Positions 11,468 through 23,400 of a stretch of DNA of 46,778 nucleotides are shown here, piece after piece. A program made the translations under genes and the position numbers. Source of the stretch: a virus; IMG/VR virus record IMGVR_UViG_3300045740_000150, positions 1 through 46,778 of that record. One strand, given 5' to 3'. The stretch's first letter is position 1; each line of letters begins with the position of its first letter. The notes beneath the pieces were generated by a model, which was given only the letters and a program-made list of their open reading frames with translations, had not been told where the DNA came from and made no database searches.

Positions 11468-14400
11468 ATGGCAGAAACAAGAATCAAAATTAGTTCAGTT
11501 GTTGAAAATCAACTTCCAGAGTTCGTAAAGGATGAATTTCCTTTAGTTTCAGAATTCTTAAAACAATATTACTTGTCTCTGGAAAGTCAAGGATCTACAT
11601 ATGATTTAATTTCCAATTTAGATCAATATGTAAAAGTAGATAACTTATCTAATTTAATTGATTCTACTACTCTTACATCCAAAGTATCTTTTTTCGATAC
11701 GACTATCAATGTAAGTTCTACTGCTGGATTTCCTAATTCTTACGGTCTTCTTTTAATTGATTCTGAAGTAATAACATATACCAGAAAAACTGCAACCTCT
11801 TTTATTGGATGTATTAGGGGTTTTAGTGGGACAACATCTTTAGATAATTCATCAAATCCGGACGAACTCGTTTTTACTGATTCTGCCGTACAGGAACATA
11901 GTTCGTCGGCGACTGTAAAAAACCTCAGTATTCTTTTCCTTCAAAAATTCTTTACAAAATTAAAAACTCAAGTAACTCCTGGATTTGAGGATAGAACACT
12001 TTTTAGTGGATTGAATGATGGTCTCTTTATCAAGCAAGCAGCAGACTTTTATTCATCTAAAGGAACTGAAGGTTCTTTTGAAATTTTATTCAGGGCTTTA
12101 TATGGAAAAGACGTTACAGTTATAAGACCACAAGACTATCTAATTCAACCATCTGATGCTCACTATAGAGTAACTAGAGATTTGGTTGTTGAAAATATTA
12201 ATGGAAATATAAATCAACTTGTAAACAGGACTGTTTATCAGGACGAGAGTTCATTCTTAGCAAAAGCAAGAGGAACTGTAACTCAGGTAGAAAGAATTCA
12301 AAGGGCAAATAAAGATTATTATGTTCTTAGTTTAGACATTGGATATCAAAGAGATATTGATGTTGATGGTACTATTTTTGGAGAATTCTCTATTCATCCA
12401 AAAACTTTGTGTATTACATCTATCAAAGATGTAGATTCTAGTGTTGGTGGTTTTACACCAAGCTCAACTTCACTTGATGTTGACTCTACCGTAGGTTTTC
12501 CTCAGTCAGGAAAACTAATTGTAGATTTGGAAAATGGATCTCAGATTACAATAACATATACAGATAAAACTCTTACTCAGTTTTTGAATTGCTCAGGAAT
12601 TACTCAAGAAATTCCAAGTGGAACTGAAATAAAATCAAATTTTTATGCTTATGGATATGATGATTCTCAACAAATTGTAAAGTTTAGAGTAACGGGAGTA
12701 TTATCAGACATTGAATTACAGAATCAGAACAGTTCGTTTTCTGCTGGTGATCCAATTAAAATAAAAACTCTTGGTGATGAGATAGAAGAATATAAGTTCA
12801 ATAATTGGTTCTTTAATGTATCAACTTCATACACAACCAAATCTGTTGAATTACTTGATTCTTCAAATAATTCTTACGCTTTAAATTTTTATGATGAGCA
12901 TTCTTTTGTTATTGGTGATAGAGTCTCGATACTTCCATCTTTTGGTAGACCCGGTACTGAAGTTTTTGGAACTGTAATTTCCTATAGGAATAAGAGATCA
13001 ATTACTGTTTCTGGTCAAGGATCTTTAAATTCTAATCAAGTTTATGATGTAACGAAGATTTTGTCTAGATTTGACTCTAGTAACTATCCTACTCTGAGTA
13101 AGTATACAACGAATGTACAAAATGTTTATGCTGATGATGAAAAATCTCTATATGTGGCATCTCCATCTTTACCCACCTATTTGAACCAAAAGGTAACAGT
13201 AAATGATAGGTCAGTAACATTTTCAGGAACCTTTAGTGGAAATAATTTAACCATTCAAAATCATCCGTTTTACACTGGTGATGCTGTTTATTATAGATCT
13301 AATGGTACAGGAAATAATCTTGGAATACCTGATGGATTTTATTTTGTAAAAAAGATTAATAGTTCTACAATTCAATTATCCAAAAGTAGAGCAAATCTTT
13401 ATGCAAATAAAATTGTTTCTGTATCAGGAACCGTATCTAACAATAAATTAGAATTTTCATCTTTTGTATCTGATAGCACTCTAAAAACAAAACAATTAGA
13501 ACCTCAAAAACTGATTAGAAAGGTATCTACTCCAGTTGATGATGAAAATCAGTTTCAGACTTTGCCTGGTTCTACCGGTATTTTAGTAAATGGTGTAGAG
13601 TTACTCAATTATAAGTCAAGCAGTAACATTTTTTATGGACCAATTGAAGAAATTACCGTAACTTCACCAGGATCTGGTTATGATATAATCAATCCACCTG
13701 TTTTACAAATTTCAGATGCTGTAGGATCTGGTGCAACTGCTTATTGTAATGTAAAAGGTAATTTAGATAGAATTGATGTTGTAGATGGTGGATTTGATTA
13801 TCTGGAAGAACCAAAGATTACAATTTCTGGAGGTAATGGATCTTTAGCAGAGGCAAAAGCTAATTTAATATCTTTTGATCATTATGTAACATTTAATGCA
13901 AGTCCAACTTCAGGTGCTATCAATGCGACCACCGGACAAATTTCATTCATCAGTGATCATAAATTTAGAGATTATGAGCAAGTTGTATATGATCCTCAAG
14001 GACAAAAAGTAGTTGGAGGATTGTCTACAAATTCGTCATATTTCGTGTCTGTAATCGACTCCACGAGCATTAAACTCCACTCTACGTATTCGGATAGCAT
14101 TCTTGGAGTAAACACGGTTTCAGTAGCAAATAATGGGATTGGAATTCAAAGATTTAAATCCTCGAATAAAAAAAGAAAAATAGGATCAATTACAGTAACC
14201 AACCCCGGATCTGGTTATGAAAATAAGAAAAGAACCTCTACAGTATCTGGAATTAATACAGCATCAAATATTATCAATATCCAAAATCATGGATATCAAA
14301 ATGCAGAAGTATTAACATATAATTTCACCGAGAGTTCCGTAGTAGGTTTATCATCGACTTCAACATATTATGTGACTAAAGTTGATGATGATAATTTTAA

Positions 14401-17400
14401 ATTATCTTTAGTGGGAACTTCCACAACTCAACCAATCAACATAAATTATGTAACTAAAAATTATGTCGATCTTATTGGTGCTGGTGGTGGTATTCATATT
14501 TTTAACTATGAACCAATAACAGTAACTGCATCTGGTTCCATTGGAGTTTCCACATTAACCGGACAGAATTTTAATGCAGTGCTTCAACCAGTGTTTCGGG
14601 GAAGTATTGAATCTGTTCATGTTCAGAATGGAGGAAATAATTTTGGATCTGATGATATATTGAATTATAACAGACAACCAGAATTTTTGCTCTTAAATGG
14701 AAGTGGGTCTCAATTAACACCCGTAATTAACAACGGATCAATTGTTGACGTGATCATTAATGATCCCGGCATTAACTATAATTCGGCACCAAATATAATA
14801 GTTCATGGAAGTGGATCTGGTGCATTATTAACTCCGATAGTTTCTAATGGAACCATCACTTCAGTAAATGTTGTGTTTGGTGGAATCGGATATTTAGATT
14901 CCGATACTAGTCTTGAAGTAATACCAGCAGGACAATCTGCAAAATTTGAATGTTCTATTAAATCTTGGAATATTAATTTATTTGAAAGATTTTTACAAAC
15001 AAATCAAATTACGAATGATGATGGTATTCTTGAGGATAGTTTTTCTGGTTTTGGAATTCAGTACTTCCATCTTTATTCTCCAAGAAAATTAAGGTCTTCT
15101 GTTCTTGCAACAAGATATAAAGATGGTCAAATTTTTTATCAACCAGATTTACAGATTGTTAATGGAAGAGAAGTAGTATCAAATGCACACTCTCCGATTA
15201 TTGGATGGGCTTATGATGGAAATCCAATCTATGGTCCGTATGGATATTCATCAATTACTGGTGGATCTGTTAGATCAATGGTTTCTGGTTATCAGTTAAA
15301 ACTTAAACCAAATAGACCAAGTACGACTTTATATCCTGCTGGATTCTTTGTTGATGATTATGAGTTTATTGGTAATGGTGATCTTGATGAAAATAATGGA
15401 AGATTTTGTGTAACACCAGAATATCCTAATGGTGTTTACGCATACTTTACCACTATCAATTCTGGTGATGTAGAATCAGTTGGAGTTTTTAGAAATTATA
15501 AGTTACCAGTATTTCCATATTTTATAGGAAATACTTATAAATCAAAACCAGAAGGGTTTAATTTCTTAAAATCATCTAATCAGTCGGATATTGATATTAA
15601 CCAAACTAATTGGTTACGCAATACCACACCATATAATATTACAAAATCTAATAGTGGTTATCAGTTCTTATACAATCCAAACAAAATTAGAGAACAAATT
15701 TCTCATGTAAAATCAGTATCAAGTGGAACAATAAGTTCTGTTGGTATTTTGACAGGAGGAAGAGGGTATCAAGTAAATGACAAGGTTATTTTTAAAGATA
15801 CAGATCTTTCTTCCAAAAAACCAGTAGCTAGTGTTTCTTTTGTTAAGGGGAAAACTGTAAGTTCTGTTAGTGTAGCAACTTCAGAGTTATCTAATTTGGA
15901 ATTTTATCCATCAGGAAATGGATATGTTGCGTTTTCAACTACACCACATTACTTTAATAACAGAGATATTGTAACCTTTACTTCAGATTTTGAAAATTCT
16001 CAGACAGAAACTATTTCAAATTCAATAAACAGTTTAGTAGTATCTACTGGAATTGGATCAACCGTATATACCGGTTTAGTCACTTATTTCAATGTAATTG
16101 GAAATCTGTCTGAAACATTCATAAAAGAAAATGACATTTATCAGATTCTTAATGAAAGAGTAAAAATATTAAACATTGATGCACCATCTTCTAGAGTAAG
16201 AGTTCTTAGGAACATTGGAGAAACAACAGGAATTAGTACATATTCTGTTGGTGTTGCGATAACTGAAGTTACTAGAAAGTTGTATATTGACTTAAACATT
16301 CAAAATGATTACGATTACAAATTAAATAAGGAACTTTATTTTAATCCATCAGAATCTTTAGGTATAGGAACTACTTCTGGACCTGGAGTTGCAACTACAT
16401 TAACTTTTTCAAATCCAGGGGTTGGTGCTACTCAAATCTCGATCCCTACAAGATCAATCTATATTCCAAATCATCAATTAACATCTGGAGATGAGTTGAT
16501 TTATTCATCAAATGGTGGAAATCAGATATCAATTTCTACAGATGGTATATCTTCATATCAACTGTCAGAAAACTCCGTTGTTTATGCAACAAGACTGACA
16601 TCTGATCTAATTGGTATTAGTTCTTATAGAGTTGGTTTAGGAACTACTGGTTATTATGCTGGTATATCTACTTCAGCAAATCTCCTATATTTCACCAATC
16701 TTGGTTCTGGAGAAATTCACAGTTTTACCACCAATTATCAAAGTATATTAATTGGTAATATTTCTAAAAATGAGGCGACTGTTTCTACTGCTTCAACACA
16801 TGGACTTAAATTGGGCGATTCTGTTATTGTAAATGTTATTTCTGGAATTTCTACTCAAATTTCAGTTTCTTATGATGATTACAATAGAAGAGCAGTTATC
16901 AATAAATTAAATTTCTTGGCTTCTGCAGTTGATATTGCTAGAAATACAATAACTATACCAAATCATGGTTTATATACAAGCCAAAAGGTAATTTATACAT
17001 CAACAGCACCTTCTGGAGGTCTTTCCAATGAAGGAATTTATTATGTTATCGTTGTTGACAAAAATACCATTAAACTTTCTAACAATTATTATTACTCATC
17101 TAGAGTAGAGAGAAATGAAGTAAACATAACATCATCATCCGATGGATCAATTTCCTCAATAAATCCATCTATTAATCTGACAAATAAAAATACTCTGATA
17201 TTTGATGTATCAAGTCCAACCCTTTCTTTCCTAAACAGTGGAATTTTGTATTCTGCTTTTGATCTTGATTTTTATACAGATTCTAACTTTAAGTTTCCAT
17301 TTGAATTTACAAATTCTAGTAACGTCGAAATTATAAAAACAGGAAGAGTTGGTATTGATACTAACGCAACAGTAACTTTAAAGGTAAATGATTCTACACC

Positions 17401-20400
17401 TAGAAAGTTATACTATAAACTTACTCCAACAAACCTTGAAATTATTCCAACGGTAAAGGAGGAAATTATAGTAGATGATGAAATAATTGATAATAGTTCA
17501 ATAAACATTAAAGAAAGCATCTATAGTGGAAATCAAGTAATATCTGGAATTGCATCAACTGCTTTTACTTATCTACTATCAAGTACTCCAGAAAGATCTT
17601 CATACAATCAGGAAAATTCTTCAATATCATACATAACAAATTCAACTAGTGCTTATGGTGAAATTGAATCAATATCCACAAACTATGGTGGACTCAATTT
17701 AAAATCTATTCCCGAAATTATAGATGTATCTTCGAAGTTTGGATCTGGTGAAGTTTTAGAGTTATCTACCGATAGCATTGGAAAAGTTATTAAAACTACC
17801 ATTGATGACATTGGATTTGGTTATTCAAATGATTATTCGGTAAGACCAACGGCAAAACTTCCTGATGTTATAAAAGTAACACCACAAGCATCGTTTAAAT
17901 CTATTGGAATAGCATCCGTAGGAAAAGGTTATTCTATTGCACCTGATCTTGTTGTTTTGGATGGACTTGCAAATAAAGTTGTATCTGATGTAGATCTTAG
18001 ATACAATTTAGACTCTAAAACAGTAACTATCTTAAAAAATACTAAGTCAATTAATAATGTAACCCCGATTATTATTCCAGTTAACAATAATAATGGAGTT
18101 GGAATTAGTTCTATTAGATTTATCCCATCTTCAAAAGATGTTGTTGTTACTTTAGGTTCTAGTTTTAGTAATGTTTCTGATTTTCCATTTAATGTAGGAG
18201 ATAAAGTTCTTATTGAAAATACTAGTGTTGGTGTTGGATCTACCGGAAAAGGATATAATTCATCAAACTACAATTACACACTGTTTACCGTAGTAAATAC
18301 TGATCCAAACATTGGAGGTGTTGGAGCTACTGTCTCTTATAACATTTCAAATTATCTTTCTGACGGAGAAGTACCCGGCACATTTAATGTTGCAAATTCT
18401 TCAGGAAGAATTATTCCACAAAAGCATTTTCCAATATTTAATGTTGTTCTTGAGAAAAATACTTTTAATAAGGGAGAAACTGTATTTTCTAATGAATCAT
18501 CTGGAACTGTAGTCGATTGGAACGAAATAACTGAAACATTAAAAGTTTCTACTAACAACACGTTTAGTGTTGGCGAACTCATAACGGGTAGAACTTCAAC
18601 TTCTAGTGGTTTAATCGGTAATATAACCATATCCAGATCAAACTATGTAGTTGGATCTGCTTCAACCGTTGTAAAAGGATGGCAAACGGAAACTGGATTC
18701 TTAGATAATCAATTCCAAAGAGTTCACGATAATGATTACTATCAGTATTTCTCATACTCCTTAAAATCTCAAATTTCTGTCGATACTTGGAATGATGCTG
18801 TAAGTAATTTAAATCACACTGCAGGATTTAAGAGATTCAGTGACTTGGTAGTTGAATCATCTCCAGTTATCTCAGGAATTAATACTGAACAAAACTTAGG
18901 AGATGTATCTGGAATTGCAGACCTTTCTCGTTCTATTGACCTCAATTGTGTTTATGATTTTGATTTAGTTACCGAAAATAACTTTATTGTTGATGGAAGT
19001 TCCAGATCTGATGAAATATTATTTGGTTCTCGTGTTCTTCAAGACTATATTGAGTCTGTTGGAAATAGAGTTCTTTTAATTGATGATATTAGTGATGAAT
19101 TTAATAGCAACCCAAGATCAACACAATTTAGTATTGTTGATACATTTAGATTAGATTCTAGATCTGTCAAATACTTAACTTTTGTCAAAGACAGAAGATT
19201 CACTTCTCAGAAACAGGTATCTATAGTTTCTCTTGTTCATGATGGATCGACAGCATATATTAATCAATATGGCGGAGTTGATACCTACTATGACATGGGA
19301 TCCTTTGATTTTAGTATTACTGGACTTGATGGACATCTTCTCTTCTATCCAACAAAATCGACAATTAATGATTATGATGTAAGTACAATTTCTTTCGACA
19401 TTAGAGACTCTATTACTTCTATTGGATCTACAAATCTTGGAGATACTGTCTTTGTTGGTTCTGCCACTACTAATATTCCTTCTGGTACTTCATCCGCAAT
19501 AACAATTGTTGGTATTGCTTCTACTTATAGATCATCTAAAGTTCTGGTTCAAATCGGAGCCACAAATTCCTCTTATCATCAATTTGAGGAATTTACAGTT
19601 CTGCATGACGGAACTAATATCATATTGCAAGAATATGGTCAATTGAATACAGTTCATTTAGAATCTGATTCAACTTTGGGATTAGGAACTTATCACGCAT
19701 ATTATTCAGGGTCAAATATCAATATTGATCTTATTCCATATACCACAACATCTATTCAATATAACGTCAACTCTGCAAGAGTGTCAATATCAAGCACTCT
19801 TTCTGTTGGAGTTGGAACTGAAGTATTCAACGATGCTAGAATTCAATCTAGTTATATTGCTATTTCATCTACTCCTACTCCAGGAATTACAACTGTAGCA
19901 AGTTATAGTTCAACTTACGAAGGTTGTTATTATATTGTTAGTGCAGAAGACTTGACAAATAATCAATACCAAGTTTCTGAGGTTATCGTAGTTGATGCTG
20001 ATAATGAGGCTTACATAACAGAGTTTGGTATCATACAAACTGGTTCATCTATTGGATTAATTGGAGCAACTGTAAATTCATCAGGTAATGTTGATCTTAC
20101 ATTTACTGCAAATGCAAATACTGATGTCCAAGTTAGGGTATACCAAAATCCAATAGGATTAGTTAATTCATCTATTGCAAATAGAACCATAGATTTTACT
20201 AATGCGTTTATAAGAACTGGATATGGATTCTATACTGGATCAGAAACTGATGTCAAGAGAGCATTTGGACTGACTCACAAACAAAAACCAATCTTTGAAA
20301 GATATTTTGACGGAAGTAATTCTGATATAGTAAGTGTAACTAATAATACAATTACAATACCAGAACATTTCTTTATAACTGGTGAAAAAGTTATATACTC

Positions 20401-23400
20401 CTTTGCGGGAGCAGGAACTACACAAGCAATTGGTATTGCAACAACCACAATCAGTGGAGTTGGATCAACTGATAAGTTACCATCGTCTCTTTATATTGTA
20501 AAAGAAAGTGATCTTAAAGTTAGAGTGGCTGCATCTGCATCAGATGCTCTTCGCAATCCACCAAATGTTTTAGATATAACGACAGTTGGAATTGGAACTT
20601 CTCATAGGTTTGTTTCTACAAATCAAAATGCAAGAGTTTTGATTGGAATTGATAATCTTATTCAATCTCCAATCGTTGCAACTTCAGTAACCACAACAGC
20701 ATCAAAGGAAGTTTCTATTGTAGATGATAGATTGACTTTCTCGGGAATTACATCCTTCTTTGGTGGAGATTTGGTTAAAGTTGATGATGAAATTATGAGA
20801 GTTGATTCAGTTGGTTTTGGATCAACTAACGTTGTCCTCATTCAAAGAGCATGGATGGGAACTGGTATTGCAACTCATGCTGTCAATTCTACAATTACAA
20901 AAGTTAATGGTGATTTTAATATTGTAGGAAATACAATTAATTTTGTAACTGCTCCATATGGACCAACTCCTATTGGATCAACTACAAATCCACCAGATAG
21001 TAGAGATTTTGTTGGCGTAGAAACTCATTCTACATTTAGTGGAAGATCGTTTATTAGATCTGGAATCCTAAATGGAGATTCTGAACCATATTCTCATAAT
21101 TATATCTTCGATGATATATCTTCAGGATTTAATGGAACCAATAACACATTTACATTGAAATCGAACAGATCCAATATTTCTGGATTCTCTACAAGTAATG
21201 CAATTATTCTTATTAATGATATTTTCCAAGGTCCAGCAAGAGTTGGTGCTATTCAAATTGTTGGTGATTATGATCTCTCGGAAAACACCGGCATTACTTC
21301 TATAACGTTTACTGGATCAATATCTTCTACTTCTTACGATATTAATACAAGTAACCTCCCTCTTGGTGGAGTAATTGTTTCTGTAGGATCTACTTCTGGA
21401 CTTGGATATCAACCTTTAGTTTCAGCAGGAGGAACAGCAACAGTTTCTATCGCAGGAACAATTTCTCTGATTAGTATTGGAAATAGTGGATCTGGATATA
21501 GATCGGGAATACAAACCGTTAATGTTGGAGTGGCAACTTCCAGCACTGGAATTCCAAATATTACCTACATTGGCATTGCAACAGTTGTAAATGGTCATGT
21601 CACTGGAGTTGCTATCACAAATCCAGGAACCGGATATACAACAACAAATCCACCTATTGTTATTTTCGATGATCCTCTCTCATATTCAAATATTCCTCTT
21701 GTTTATAGTTCTTCTTCGAGTGGACTTGGAACTGCCGCCACTGCAGATATAGTAGTTGGTCAAGGTTCGAGTGTAATTTCATTTGAAATTAGAAATACTG
21801 GATATGGTTATGGTCAAGGTCAAGTTCTTACTGTTGCTATTGGGGGAACTACAGGAATCCCAACAGATACCTCAGTTTCATTCCGAGAGTTTCAAATTAT
21901 AGTTGAAGAAACTTTCACTGATGAATTTACTGGATGGACAATTGGAGACCTTCAAGTTATTGATCCGATAGATTCTTTATTTGATGGCGAAAAAACTACT
22001 TTCCCAATTAAAATTAATGGAGAACAAACCACCATTAGATCTAGAAGAGGATCTAATATTGAAGTAAAGGCAAATCTGTTGATTTTCATCAATGATATTT
22101 TACAAGTCCCTGATGTTTCATACATCTTTAATGGTGGAAGTATCATTACATTTAAAGAAGCACCAAAAGTAGGAGACACTTCCAAAATTCTCTTCTACAG
22201 AGGAACAGGTGATGTTGATACTATTAATGTCGATCTTTTAGAAACTGTTAAGGAAGGTGATACTCTAAGAATCGATAGTGATATTGCAAGGTTTAAAGAA
22301 GATACTAGATTAGTCACTGATGTTGTATCAACTGACGTTGTTGAAACTAACGTATATCCAGGTCCTGGATTAACTCAAGATGAGACCTTTGCAAGACCTG
22401 TTGTATGGTGTAGACAAACTGAAGATAAAATTATTAATGGTCAGGAAGTTGGTAAAGATAGAATTCTTTATGAACCACTGATTACTCCTACATCAAATAT
22501 TATTCAGAATATTTCAGTTGCATCGACTCAAATTTTTGTTGAAAGTGTCAAAACATTTTTCGATAGTGCAGATGAGTACCTACAGAACGGAACTAGTGAA
22601 GCACCTCAAAAGAAAGTTATTATTATCTCGCAAGATCAATTAGTAGCAGCTGCTGCTACTGCTATTGTTTCTGTTGGTGGAACTATATCCTCAATAGTCA
22701 TTTCCGATGGTGGTGTTGGATACTCTACCAATCCTGTTGTGATTATTGAAAACCCAGTTGGACTTGGAACAACACAGAGAGCAACAGCAACCTCAACAAT
22801 ATCTGTTGGAGGAACAGTTTCTTCGATTGCGGTTTCGAATCCAGGTGCGGGATATACAACATCAAATTCACCAGTTGTTCTCATAGCACCACCAGATATT
22901 TCTAGAGAGGTTATTGATGTAGTTTCTTATGATGGAGATTTTGGTATTATTAGTGGAATAAAAACCACATCCGTTGGAGTTGCTTCTACGGGAATAGTGT
23001 TTGATCTATTCATTCCAAAAAATTCTTTCCTCAGAGATACAACTATCAATAGTGTTGGAATCGCTACAACAGGTGTAAGTGGCATACAAACTGGTTATTA
23101 TTTTATGATCTTTAATTCAAATATTGGTTTTGGATTGACATCTTTAACTCAAAGTGGATCTGTTGTTGGAGTTGGAACTTCATTTATTGATAATGTTTAC
23201 GAAGTTGCTTCGGTCTCAATTGGACAAACTGATGTTGTTGGAGTTGGACTAACATACGTTGCAAAAGTAACTGTAAGTGTATCGAATTATAATGGACTTT
23301 CTGGACTCGGATACAGCAACTTCTATGGAGAATATAGTTGGGGAAGACTTCACAATCTAACAAGAAATGATGCCAAGGCATTTACTTATTACAATAATGG

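Noticed and set aside
18312-18512. Forward ORF within the gp7-like gene
   Set aside because: It is a shadow in another frame with a Leu/Phe-rich composition, no ribosome binding site and no break in the main frame.
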